Source of the DNA: Drechslerella dactyloides
Lineage: Eukaryota > Ascomycota > Orbiliomycetes > Orbiliales > Orbiliaceae
DNA: 64,000 nucleotides
Direction of reading: 5' to 3'
Assembly: GCA_020064725.1 (NCBI GenBank)
Contig: JAGTWJ010000007.1
Span: 2,170,001-2,234,000, forward strand
Positions 10,923-21,620 of the stretch are shown piece after piece; positions within the stretch are counted from its first letter, which is position 1; every line of letters starts with the position of its first letter. Below the pieces are notes generated by a model. That model was not told the origin of the DNA and ran no database searches. It worked only from the letters and a program-made list of their open reading frames with translations. Made by a program: the position numbers and the translations under genes.

Positions 10923-11798
10923 TCAATCGCCAATGCAGAGACATAGTCGCCCCTGCGGATAGCTCACCGCAATCCACGGCCAGGCAGCGTGGTCTGCGGG
11001 GGTACTCTCCTGGAACAGCACGTGGTCCATCCAGGACTGCGGCATGCTGAAGCTCGTCTGGCTGAGCAGCAGGCCCAGCAGCCACTTTCTCTCCGCTGCG
11101 TTCAGCCCGTTTCTCCTACCGTATCCACCGCTGTATACATCCTCATCTCTGTCGCTGGTGCAGTATATATCCTCGTCGTCGTCGAGGGTGTCCGTTGGCG
11201 AGACGCAGGGGCGGATGTTTATACTGATATTAAGATTGATACTGCCGCACGCATTCTTTATATCCCGCCACGCGGACGACGGCCAGCGGGTGAGAGTGGC
11301 GCCAGCGGTAGGTTTAATCGTAGCAAACTGAAAACGCGAGCGGTAGCAGCCGCCGAGCGAGGGTGCGAAGGTCCCGCGCGGGTCGTCGGACACGATGGTC
11401 CAGTAGCGGGTTGCCGGCGGATGGTCGAGTGACAGCCGGGTGCGGCGGCCGAGGATGCGGGCGTGCGGCCACAGTCGCTGGATGCGCGCGCGGACGAATT
11501 CGAGAACGCGGTATTCCGGTATCGGCCAGCGGCTGCCGCTGCCTATATACTCTCCGGTGACAATATTCGTTGCTGTGGTTGTTGGGGATGCGTATGGCGT
11601 TGATGCGGCTGTATCTATAGCATTGCTCGTGGTGGTGCTGGTGATTGTGGTAGGAGGGCGAGGAGGGGAGTGGGGGGTCTGGTCGGATTCATCCTCGGAA
11701 TCGATCGTGGATAGGCGCCGCTTGCCTTGTTCACCGCGGCTGGTAAGGTTTGATTTTAACTTTCGGGACGCTCGATACGGCTGCATGGCTGTGTGCAC
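10923..11798 (-). CDS. Uncharacterised protein, 291 aa
   Basis: This is a single uninterrupted frame with coding-like codon use and no family I recognise. The N-terminal third is Ser/Thr/Pro-rich with a basic patch (GEQGKRRLS). The rest looks folded, with aromatic-rich blocks (WPIPEYRVLEFVRARIQRLW, PATRYWTIVSDDPRGTFAP, AERKWLLGLLL, WPWIAVSYPQGRLCL). It converges on Dus1 (274 bp between stop codons) and diverges from the next gene (421 bp between starts). The start may be Met1 at 11798 or Met5. No signal peptide or membrane helix is evident. Confidence 0.6.
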   Translation of the reverse strand: MHTAMQPYRASRKLKSNLTSRGEQGKRRLSTIDSEDESDQTPHSPPRPPTTITSTTTSNAIDTAASTPYASPTTTATNIVTGEYIGSGSRWPIPEYRVLEFVRARIQRLWPHARILGRRTRLSLDHPPATRYWTIVSDDPRGTFAPSLGGCYRSRFQFATIKPTAGATLTRWPSSAWRDIKNACGSINLNISINIRPCVSPTDTLDDDEDIYCTSDRDEDVYSGGYGRRNGLNAAERKWLLGLLLSQTSFSMPQSWMDHVLFQESTPADHAAWPWIAVSYPQGRLCLCIGD

Positions 11799-12219
11799 AT
11801 CTGCGCTTGTACCGTATCTGTGTATCTGTGTATCTGCGTGTAGTATGTATGGGAAGCGTATGGGATCGTGAGTGATTGCGAGGGCACATGGTTTGGTTTG
11901 GCTTGTGCTGCCCTTTTATATTTAAGCTTTTGTCGGCCTTCTACGCGCGCGGTCGAAAGTTTGTGCGACTGGAAGCAGCTGGCAGCTGTAACTACTACTT
12001 GCTGGTGTAGCTGTCTACTGCTATCCCACCTATCGCCATCTAGATCTTGCCATCCTCCATCCACCCACCAGCTTTATCTTCATCTCTTTCATCTTGATCC
12101 TACACACTTTTGATCCTCGTTGCATCGGCACAACTATCCGCTGCCCGATACTGCCCGCCACGTCACACTCGAACCTATATACACCTGCACAGCTACGGAT
12201 ACGGATATCCACCCGCGCC
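11799..12219. promoter_or_regulatory. Short divergent promoter region
   Basis: 421 bp separates the start codons of two uncharacterised genes facing away from each other. It has pyrimidine-rich tracts on the + strand just before 12220 (CATCCTCCATCCACCCACC at 12050-12068) and probably drives both genes. Confidence 0.5.
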
Positions 12220-12953
12220 ATGTGCATATCCTTCGTCGTCGCAAAGCCGCCGGCCAAGAAGGCGGCGCCGAAGACCGCGGAGGCCCCTCCTCCCGCTGGC
12301 CCCGCCGAGGCAGCTGCAGCTGCAGCTCCCGCCCCTGCTGGCTTCTTCGTACGTGCATCCTCCTTTCTTTCATCCATTCATGACATACATACGCGGTTTG
12401 CCCGGTCGAGCTGCAGTGCGGCTGGCTGCATCAACTGACCCTCGCTTCCCGTCGAGCAATCAATCCAACCGCACGGTGCGTACCTTCCAGCTACTTCGAC
12501 CGGCTCCTCGCTAACGTATGCGCGTGCTTATCGTATACGTACGGACAGTTCGACACGCGCACAGGCCGCTACTTTCTGCAAGAACAGCCCAAAGCTGCCA
12601 ACTACACCCGTCTAATCGAAGTCGCCCCTCCAGCCGCGATCCCACCCATGACCATCCCCACCGCCGTCATCTCACAACAACCACCGGTACCACCAACCGC
12701 CGAACAGCCTCGCCGCCGCAGGAAGAAGAAGCCAAAGATGCTGGAGGGGCCCGCTGCTGAGATCCGGTGGGCGTGGGCGGCGGATGGGGGGGAGGCGCTC
12801 AATTTGACGGCGCCCGAGGGCGTCGGGTACGCTACGCCGAACGAGGCTGTTGCTGCGGCTGTCACGTCGGGGTTGGACGTTGGTAACAAGCAGGTGCACG
12901 TCATGCCCGGGCAGCGGGGCGGGTATTTCGTTGTCGGCGTCAGCGATTCATAA
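12220..12953 (+). CDS. Uncharacterised protein, 177 aa (intron model uncertain)
   Basis: The best model joins exons 12220-12348 and 12549-12953 across one 200-bp phase-0 intron (donor GTACGT; branch-like GCTAACG near 12510; acceptor ACAG). The protein starts MCISFVVAKPP, has an Ala/Pro-rich stretch, then FDTRTGRYFLQEQPKAANYT, a basic block PRRRRKKKPK (possible nuclear localisation signal) and a conserved-looking end with GQRGGYFVVGV. A three-exon alternative using donor 12476 fails on reading phase with every nearby AG. I do not recognise the family. No membrane helix is visible. Confidence 0.55.
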
Positions 12954-13812
12954 CCTTCTTTCTTTCTTCTTTCTCTCTTTATTTTCTTTAATGCCCAAAT
13001 CCTTCGTCGACGTCGATTGCAGGATGGATGGGTGAGGATACGTACATGCATGCACGCGTGCGTCATGCAAAAACTTTTACTGGGGGGTTTAGAATATCGC
13101 GTTACACAGAGCTGCGTATTTGCGGTAGTTAGAAGCTGGCTGTTCTGCCCCCCACCGTACGTTGCGTTAATGTTGCTTTTTCCTGATTGCCTGTTCGCTG
13201 GTCGTCGTCGCTAATCGGAGGTTCTCTCCAATCGGATGGGACTGACTAAGCTTGATGGGGGTGCGCATTTTATAGTATCATATCGTATTGGGTGGTGGGG
13301 TTTCGAGGCGTCGTCTGAATGTACCTAGATGCATGCATTATGCTGGGTCTCTATGGTTATAATCGCGAGATCGAGCTACTTTATATCATTAGATCCATCC
13401 TCGAGCTCGTGAATTTGTTACACTCCAGTATAACGTGAGCATCGGATTAGAGTAGTCGCTGGCAGATCCGGCGTCGAGAGTATATTCGGGACTTGCAGCA
13501 TCTACAGGCAAGGCGGCTGATGTCGACATCTAGGGAAATTTTCAAAATGAAGCGGCCTGTAGAATTGAGGCTCTGCGGCGCCCTATCCCTCGCTGCCATG
13601 AATACCTTGACTGAAATTGACATCAACCCGACATCTACACTATTCATCCTTCTTCTTCCTCATCATCACCATCATTAGTTCTATCCTCATAAAAATTACG
13701 ACGAGACACACTCTCTTCACCACTGCTATATGTGATCTAGTATCCCGCCGAGACACACATTCTCTCCTCGATACTATCATCCATAATACAAACCCCGCCG
13801 AGCGATATCACC
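12954..13812. other. Intergenic region
   Basis: It contains a TTTC-rich 3' flank (12955-12990) and, from about 13640, a CTT/CAT-rich tract (13650-13678) leading to the next start codon. I see no gene. Confidence 0.5.
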
Positions 13813-15126
13813 ATGGAAAGTCGAAAAAACTCAAAGCCATCCCGCTGGCGCCCGCAGCCGGAGCCGCCCAAGAAACTCGTCCTCGACCGCCCCCTCTTCG
13901 ACACCGCCTGGCGGCGCGCCTTCTTCGCCAGCGCCGAATGGCGCAAGCTGCAAGACGCAAGCGTCAAGGACCTCTTCAACATACCCCTCCACGACACCCC
14001 GTACCCGCCGCGCCAGGACGCATCAAAGACGCTGCCGGCGAACAGCGAGACGCGGGACTGGTACAACTTTCACTTTCCGACCGGCATCGTCCTGTTTCCG
14101 TACTCGATGAACACTATCGACCACCACACTCCGCTCATCCCGACGACCGCTGCTGTCATGACTACCGTCGACGCACCACCACCGCAGCAGACGTCGCTGA
14201 TATCCATCCCGCAGCTCAACTTCAAACGCCAACCCAGCGATCGCAAGAACTCGAAACGCCGCGATGAAGGCCAGTCGCAGCCGCAAGCCCAATCGAACGG
14301 TATATCGCTGGCCAACTTCCAGCGCATCCAGGACCTCCGCCGCGGCGACCGCGTCGTGCTCCCCGACGACTCGAGCATCCACACCCTCAACAGCACCGCA
14401 CCCATCCCCCGCGGCGTCCTCATCATCAACCGCATCGGCACGCAAGACGGCACGGAAAACACAGCGCTGCAAGTACGCACGTTCATCGAGCTCAAACTCC
14501 ACGAAATCCTCCTGCCACGCCACATCCGCGCCTTGCACGTCGTCGAGACGCAAACGTGCCTGATGAGTCGACCCGCGCCGTCGCTATCCCCGCTGCTGCC
14601 GGGGTATTTCGCGCTCAAACACGCATACCTCCTCGAGATGGAGATCGATTACTGGCCGTCCGAAGCGCAAGTTAAAGCCAAGTCCGCCATCGCAACCTAT
14701 CGTCTTACCGTCGCGTATCTTGATGACGGCGGTGTGATTACCGTGCAGCGCTTCATCGCCGCGGAGACGGTGCACGAGGCTGTCAACCGGCTGCACGTCT
14801 CCTGGCACGTCGGGCGGCGAGCGCGCGCGGCGGACTTTATCCGCGCGAACAGATGGGTGCTGTGGCTGCTGCGGTACGTACCCCCCGCGCAGGCGGAAAA
14901 TAACACTGGTGGTAGCAACAACTGGCTGGAGGCGGAGACGTGCCAGGTGCTCGGGTGGAGTACCAGCGGCGTGCTGGCGACGGGGACGCAGTCGGTTGGC
15001 GCGATACAGACGGAGGAGCTGACGGCGGGGTATCGGCGCGTTGAGGAGGAGATGTTTAGCGTGCTGTCGCGGTGCGCGCCGCTGCCGAAGAAGGATGATG
15101 TCGAAAGCGACAGCGGGGGGGAGTAA
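13813..15126 (+). CDS. Uncharacterised protein, 437 aa
   Basis: An intronless frame starts at ATG 13813 in a strong context (TCACCATGG) and has consistent GC3-rich codon use. The N-terminus is basic and Pro-rich, followed by an aromatic block (FDTAWRRAFFASAEWRKLQD) and RDWYNFHFPTGIVLFPYS. A basic, disordered segment (about 140-165) separates this from a C-terminal region with HLHVSWHVGRRARAADFIR-like, alpha-helical character and an acidic tail. There is no signal peptide or membrane helix. I cannot name a family. It is the third unknown in a row after the 291- and 177-residue genes. Confidence 0.7.
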   Translation: MESRKNSKPSRWRPQPEPPKKLVLDRPLFDTAWRRAFFASAEWRKLQDASVKDLFNIPLHDTPYPPRQDASKTLPANSETRDWYNFHFPTGIVLFPYSMNTIDHHTPLIPTTAAVMTTVDAPPPQQTSLISIPQLNFKRQPSDRKNSKRRDEGQSQPQAQSNGISLANFQRIQDLRRGDRVVLPDDSSIHTLNSTAPIPRGVLIINRIGTQDGTENTALQVRTFIELKLHEILLPRHIRALHVVETQTCLMSRPAPSLSPLLPGYFALKHAYLLEMEIDYWPSEAQVKAKSAIATYRLTVAYLDDGGVITVQRFIAAETVHEAVNRLHVSWHVGRRARAADFIRANRWVLWLLRYVPPAQAENNTGGSNNWLEAETCQVLGWSTSGVLATGTQSVGAIQTEELTAGYRRVEEEMFSVLSRCAPLPKKDDVESDSGGE

Positions 15127-15707
15127 CCCATCACTCTATTTCACTGTTCTTGTATGTACTATACAGCACGAGGTCGTGTATATTTGTGAATACATGCGTT
15201 GGGCGTGGTATTTTGCGACGCTGCCAGAAGAGGCAATTCCTGTGCGACAATAACAGTCGGCGCAGTTTTCGAACGTACGTAGCACTGGCACTTTGCCGCC
15301 GTTAAACTGACAGCGAGAACGTCAACGGACTGCAGTCGAGTAGAGGAGGCAGGAGGCCGGCTTGGCGCACGTCGCGGCCGGACGACGATCCGGTTTTGGC
15401 CTGCCTGTTCACCGGCAGCGGGCCTTGCATGGATTGTCGGTATAAAATGCACCGGGCTGGAATGCGACCTCGCATGCATGTGCGCAAGTCCACGCAGGTC
15501 TGCCCGACCAGCCGGCCGGGCTGCTCTCCCTGCACTTTTTTCGTCCGTTCAAGATACTAGCATTGCTCGCGCCGCTGTACATCACCTCCTGCGACCCGTC
15601 CCGTCCGCCTTTATTGTACGGTATCGCCATCCTGGTAGCTAGCCAGCCAAGCCAAGCCCCCCACAGAGTCAACGGACCGTACGTCGCAGCGGAATTCCGC
15701 ACCAGCC
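15127..15707. other. Intergenic region upstream of the MFS gene
   Basis: 581 bp holding the 3' flank of the 437-aa gene and the presumed MFS promoter, with a CT-rich stretch at 15524-15545. I see no gene. Confidence 0.5.
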
Positions 15708-17806
15708 ATGTCCAGCGCCGACGACACGTCCAGCGTCGCGGCGGCCAGCGTCTCCTCGCGGCCGGCGGGCGGCGAGAAGCCCGCGCTGCTGCGACACCTC
15801 TCGGACGAGGAGATCGCGCGGATGGAGGTCCGGCTCAAGCGCAAGATTGACCTGCGGCTGCTGCCGATGATTATCGTCGTGTACATTATGAACTACCTCG
15901 ACCGGAACAACATCCCAGGTGACTACCCCATACATACTTTGTGAATTTCGTGTGTAGGATTTCAGGTGTGATGGTGCTAACGGGTACGTGTTTGGGCAGC
16001 GGCGCAGGTGGCCGGCATGGGCGAGGAGCTCGGGCTCACGACGACGCAGTACAACACTGCCGTCTCGATCCTGTTCGTCGGCTACATCCTCATGCAAATT
16101 CCGTGCGTCCAAATCCACGAAAGAACCAAAGATAGATTATCGAGCAATGGGTGCTGATTATTATATGTCAGGTCGAATTTGTTTCTGGACAAGATTGGCC
16201 GGCCGTCGCTGTACTTCACGGCCGTGATGATGGTCTGGGGCGTCATCAGCGGGGCCACGGGCGCCGTGCAAAACTTCTCAGGCCTGCTCGCCTGCCGGTT
16301 CTTCCTCGGCTTCGTCGAGGCGGCGTACTTCCCCGGCTGTCTGTTCTACCTGTCATCGTGGTACACCAAGGGGGAGCTGTCGCTGCGCACAGCGATAATG
16401 TACTCCGGCTCGCTCATATCCGGGGCGTTCTCCGGCCTCATCGCGGCGGGTATCACGGACGGGCTTGACGGCAAGGCGGGCCTCAGCGCCTGGCGGTGGC
16501 TGTTCGTCCTCGAGGGGTCGTTGACGGTGTTCATCGCGTTCTTCATCTGGCTCGTGATTCCGGATTTCCCCAAGACGACAACGTGGCTGACGGAGCAGGA
16601 GCGGCAGCTCGCCTGCTGGCGACTCGGTGAGGACCGACTAGCCCTCGCATTCTGCAGGAATTATGCTGATTTTTATATTGCAGAGAGGGACGTGGGGGAG
16701 GAGGACTGGAGTGGGAGCGAGGCGCAAAAGGTCCTGCACGGCCTGCGGCTCGCCTTCACGGACGTCAAAATGTACCTCTTGATGATCATGGTCACCTGCA
16801 TCGTCGCATCCGGCTCGATCACAAACTTCTTCCCGATGTAAGAGATACATGTCGCATGCATGCATTACGCGGCGGTTCCATGCTCACGGTATTCTTCCGA
16901 TCTAGCGTCGTGGGTACACTAGGGTACGGGCGCATCAAGACCCTTCTCTTGACAACGCCGCCATACGTAAGAACATCTCTCCAATTTGCACAATGAATAC
17001 GTATACAGTAGCTGACAGGATTGATGTGTTATGCAGGTCCTGGCAACGGTTGTGGTGCTTGCAAACGCATGGCATGCGGACAAGAAGGGCGAAAGATACT
17101 GGCACATCGTGATCCCCCTATCTGTAAGGCGTCACCATACCACACCTCCTGCCGCCGTGGACTCTTGTTTACCAATTCTGCGTTCACATAGGTTTCCGTC
17201 GCGGCATTTGTGGTCGCAGCGGCCACGCTGAACACCGCCGCACGATACGGTGAGCTCAGCGCACCTCCCCAATATAAATACGCTTATGTGAAATATACGG
17301 AGACACACGCTGACACGTGCTATATATAGTTGCGATGATGTTCATGCCGGCGAGTGTTTACGGAGGGTATGTGTGCGCGCTCTCGTGGATCTCGTCGACG
17401 CTCCCGCGGCCGGTTGCGAAACGCGCGGCGGCGCTGGCTGCGATCAATGCGGCGTCGAACGCCTCGCAGATCTGGACGGCGTACATGTACACCAAGGCGT
17501 CGGCGCCTCGATACGGTGAGCATACAGCAATTTACACAAAAGTCCCCTACAAGGCCGCCGCTAATGAGGTTATGGTTTCCAGCGATCGCGATGGGAGTCA
17601 ATTGTGCGACGTCGCTGCTCGCGGTTCTCTTCGCGACGGTGCTGCGGGCCATGCTCGTAAGGCTGAACAGACAGCTGGACCGCGGCGAGCCAGTCGGCGG
17701 CGCGACGTGGCTGGTTGCAGGTGAGGGTGAGGGCGAAGCGGAGCGGCGGGAGGAGCGGGGACTCCCAGGCACAGCTGCAACGAAAGGATTCCGGTTCCTG
17801 ATTTGA
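15708..17806 (+). CDS. MFS anion:cation symporter, Dal5/Tna1-like permease
   Basis: Nine exons: 15708-15918, 16000-16102, 16172-16626, 16684-16837, 16906-16966, 17037-17123, 17192-17249, 17330-17515 and 17583-17806, giving 512 residues. All junctions have GT/AG and matching phase. The sequence follows the ACS/Dal5 pattern: RLLPMIIVVYIMNYLDRNNI in helix 1, then SILFVGYILMQIPSNLFLDK, CRFFLGFVEAAYFPGCLFYL, AWRWLFVLEGSLTVFIAFFI and FFPIVVGTLGYGRIKTLLLT. Twelve membrane helices are expected at the plasma membrane. Family members import organic anions such as allantoate, nicotinate or vitamins with protons; the substrate here cannot be read from sequence. Intron 16627-16683 is 57 bp and stop-free, so its retention would keep the frame. 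Confidence 0.93.
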
Positions 17807-17824
17807 TCTGATCTGATCTGATAT
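17803..17824 (+). repeat. (TGATC)n short tandem repeat at the MFS stop codon
   Basis: The pentamer TGATC is repeated about four times, beginning at the stop codon and running into the 3' flank. Confidence 0.8.
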
Positions 17825-20044
17825 GCTGACAAGCATATTACAAAGGACCTATATACGAGGTGCTGTAATATTATATTATACTTGTATACGTACGTGATAA
17901 TTGTATCAACGGCCATCTCGCGTGTGAGTATGGTGCGTTGTGTCACATAATTGGCACAGGTGGTTTTGGGGGTTCGAGCTTGTCGGAGTAAGACGAGCGG
18001 CGGCGGGCCTCAGGCGACCTGCCCTGAAGCACGCTGTGCTGGAACTATAATTAGATTTAACCTCAAGAAACGCTGCGCGCCACTTGCATGAATCAGCGTC
18101 GGTTGGGCGGTCGGCTGGCCTGCCTGTCAGATTGGATCCAAACCGTGCATGGAGACCAGCCGAGCGGGCGGAAATGAAATTGCCCTGCAGCATCTTATAC
18201 ATACTCGAGAGTAATAAATTGGGTTGACGAGTGGTTTATTTGCAAATCGGTCGCAATTGGAATAGAAGAGTGAGAAGAATAAAATAGGATTGGGAATAAT
18301 AAGTATTTTCGGCTGGAAGTATTCTGCGATGCAGGTCCGTCGGGCCCCCCTGCGCATGCAGCAGCTGGCGTGCCCAGCACTGACTGCAGTGTAACCTCGA
18401 CGGGAACCTCGCCCAGCCTGCCAGCCTGCCAGCCTGACTACTTCCTTACCCAAATGCTGGATGCTCGCGAAGACTACAGGGCCAGAGATCGGATCATATG
18501 GGCTCTACCCAGGGCACACGCGTCGCTCGCAGCTGGACGAGCTAGCTGCCAAGTAGCTGAGAGCTACCGAGCTGGACGAGACAGCTGGTGGCAGAGCCGA
18601 TATTTGTTTCCGGCGGTGAGCGTGAGACATATCTGTACTTGGATGACCGGCCGAGCCAGCAAATTTGCTCTCTCGGGGGGCGGCGTCTCGTATGCATCCT
18701 TATGAGCTGCTGGTGGGAGTATTGAACATCCAATTTGAATTCACCCGCTCGCTGCCTTGGGATGAAATGAGATGTTATATTGCGTGGCAAAAGACGGATA
18801 GTCAGCCAACAATGTACAGTACGGTACGGTACACTGTGCACTTGTGATTATACGACGACAACGTACCGTTGAGTCGCGTCTGCGTGGTTCGTGATGATGC
18901 GTGGGAAACGGGCAGGTCGACCCTTCCATCGCGCCCCGCCGGTAGCCGCCGGCGGGAAGGCCAAACCGGAAAACCTTCGTTCCTGCTCGCAAGCTTCTCC
19001 TCGGCCGCTGCAGACGATGGCAAGATGGAACATTCGAAAAGGATTCCGACGATGCAATGCTCAGGACGTGCACAGGTAGCTCGAGGTACAGGACAGGGAA
19101 GCTAGGGGGAGCAGAGCGAGCCTGCAGAGTGTATGGGATGGTGGTGTCTGTAACGTGGAGCGTGTGAGCATGCCATTCTTCCATGTCGTCTCGTTCCTCC
19201 GCAGCTGATTAGTCGGAATGGGCTCCACTGCTTCCTGCTTCCCGCTGCTGGTGCTGGTGCTGGTGACAATTTCGTTCTCGTGGTATTTTATTTTTTTCCG
19301 TGGCCTTCCTTCCTAACTGGTGCGGAGAGCCACTCTGCTGCTCGACGATGAAGGTTCGGTGCTTTCTTTATCCCTCAGGCTGGAACGGACGGCATTATTG
19401 CATGCGTCCTTATTTGCAGGCTGCTCGCATTGCGTCCTGACCGTAAATGTAAATTGGGGATGGTTCGAGGGAGGAAGGAAGGAACGTTCTGGCGGGCGGT
19501 TTACTTTATATTGCGGCCGGCCCCTTCTCCCTTCTCTTCCTCCCTTATCGCCCTTTCCACCGCCCGCCTTTATTAATATCGGTCTCCCTGCTCTCCCCAG
19601 CTTGCTTCCTTGCTCCTCCCTTGCATCTTCCGCTCCTCCGTCCCGAGAATCGTCCCAAACTCTCTGCTCGAGAACTCGACTGCTGTCGTCCGATCCGATC
19701 GATTGCCTCTGCACGGCAGCTTGCAGCTCGATCACAAGCTCGCATCCGCAGCGGGCACACGACACAAACCGCAAACCACAAAACACCGCAGACCAACCTC
19801 CACCACCAGCCAACCACGTCCGCCGCCTCCGCACACACGACACCGCAAACCACGACCGCGCTCTCAACGCCCCTCCGTCACGGAAAGGAGCCAGGCCCAC
19901 CCATCGCTCACGGACAGAATAAATAAGAACCAGGGGGAAGCCGTCGGTCGAGCGTCTTTCCCATCTTATCTCGTTCCCAGTCCCAGTTGCCCGTAAACCA
20001 AAACCCATCACCACCCACCCACCCACCCATCCACAGCAACCACC
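17807..20044. other. Intergenic region with a long CT-rich leader
   Basis: No gene is supported in these 2.2 kb. From about 19510 the + strand becomes strongly pyrimidine-rich and then C/A-rich (CCCACC repeats at 20011-20030), which looks like the promoter and long leader of the small gene at 20045. A CAGCCTGC tandem lies at about 18414-18436. Confidence 0.5.
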
Positions 20045-20491
20045 ATGTGTCGGTACAGAGTCTACACCTTCGCCTGTGGCCACATCGTGACAGAAAAGCC
20101 GCCGTACCTCCCGTGCAACCCGGACGACTTTTGCAGGCTGGAAAACTCCGACCCTCCCATCAAGATCAAGAAAAACACCCCGTGCGGCGGCGAAACCTGC
20201 GATGCCTCGGCCGGCATGCAGCTCAACCAGCCCTCCGGCGGCGGCACCAGCTGGGACCGCACCGCTTCTGGCAATCAGGGGCGAGCACTGGGTGAAAACC
20301 CCGCCGACAGACTGCGACACACCGTCTCCACCAAGATTCGCGTCGCGAAGCTCGTCCGGAGCATGACCAAGAAGAACAAGGAGAAGGAAGCTGCGAAGGC
20401 CAACAACAACGGTGCCGACGGCTTCCTGCCGGACCAGCAGCACATGGTCTACGAGGAGGTTGGGAACGAGATGGACGATCTCAAGAAATGA
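20045..20491 (+). CDS. Small Cys/His-containing protein, 148 aa
   Basis: A single exon with ATG in a good context (CAACCACCATGTG). Spaced cysteines and a histidine cluster in the N-terminal 52 residues (C2, C11, H13, C24, C30, C47, C52), with the typical fungal CGH pattern in YTFACGHIV, suggesting a small zinc-binding fold. The middle is Gly/Asn-rich, then a basic helix (KIRVAKLVRSMTKKNKEKEA) and an acidic end. Many Pezizomycotina carry small unnamed MC..Y...F.CGH proteins; I infer membership but know no function. No secretion signal is seen, so it is probably intracellular. Confidence 0.65.
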   Translation: MCRYRVYTFACGHIVTEKPPYLPCNPDDFCRLENSDPPIKIKKNTPCGGETCDASAGMQLNQPSGGGTSWDRTASGNQGRALGENPADRLRHTVSTKIRVAKLVRSMTKKNKEKEAAKANNNGADGFLPDQQHMVYEEVGNEMDDLKK

Positions 20492-21620
20492 CCTCGAGCT
20501 CGGCGTGCTTGACCGACCAGCTGGCTGACTTGACTCTCCTGTCAAATTGTCTTTTTTCGTCAGGTCGTTTCGCCTGAGGTTTTTCTCACCATCCTGCTCC
20601 TGCTCCTGTTTCGAACTTTCGTTTGCCTGTTTCTCTTTTCCGGGCATGGTATACTTCTGTATATGCGGTATTTCCATCTTGGATCTATCCCCATGCTTGG
20701 CTGGCTGTCTTTTTTTCACTTTCTTTATTCCCATTTTTGGTCTTGTCGGGGGAGCCGGTTCGATCTCGTCTACGGCGTCACGAATGTTATGAAGCGGACT
20801 TGTACTGTTTTCTCTCTCCCTTCTCCTCTACCACCGCCCTCAATCCTGTGTGTGTGCATCTGCTGCTTGTTTCCTCTGTATCGCGTTCTGGGCTCTGTTC
20901 TGCAGCATTTCTACCCGTGTTCCTCGGTCGGATGTCCTTCCTCTGTTCCATCTCTGTACAAAGTTCAATTGCAGCGCGCGGCCTTGCCCCGGTGCCTGTG
21001 CTCTCGTGCTGTCTGTCTGTCCTGTCTTCTGTCGAATAGACAAAAGCCTCTTCCTCGCTGCAATGCTGGGCTGCTCCTGTATGTATATTAATATATATCA
21101 CCCTTGGCATCTTTCCCATCGCGTAGCGTGAATCATAGTCGTGTCGTATCGCCGGGATGCCGATTGTAACCTCGTCGATGGTTGTGACTCGAACAAAGAT
21201 CGGGATGAAGTCGTTGGCCGGCGTGCTTACCTGCGTCGTCAGCCCCACCACGCCGGTTCTCCTCCAACCAAACGTACAAAAGCGCTTTGGACGCTTCTCC
21301 ACCAACCCTGGCCCGCCATCGAGGCTGAAAGGATTCGATCCTCGCGGCTTTTATCTTTCGCTCGCTTCGAAGTCAGAGTTAGCCGCCCTCTTCTATCTCT
21401 CTCTTCCTCGTTCTATTCGAGATTTTCTGCTTTCCTTCATCACGCTAGCGGCCGTTGCATCGCATTGGGTCCACCTCAGCAGCCGAGCTGAACTCGACTT
21501 CCTCGCGGGCACGAGAATATCGACGCCGGCCAGAAACCCAAGACATTCTCAGCGGCGGCTCATCGTCAGCCCCGCCCTCCAATCGTCGTTCGCTAATTAC
21601 ACCGCTCGTAGCTACCCGGA
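20492..21620. other. Intergenic region
   Basis: A T/C-rich 3' flank (20550-20900) followed by the leader of the F-box gene at 21621. Open frames here (for example 21157-21633) are not coding-like. No gene seen. Confidence 0.5.

Noticed and set aside
12417..12475. A middle exon in the 177-aa gene
   Set aside because: 59 bp between usable AG and GT sites breaks the reading frame; other AGs fail on phase too.
19313..20734. 473-residue minus-strand frame over the 148-aa gene and its leader
   Set aside because: Composition is arginine/glycine-rich and repetitive, arising from CT-rich leader sequence; no family features.
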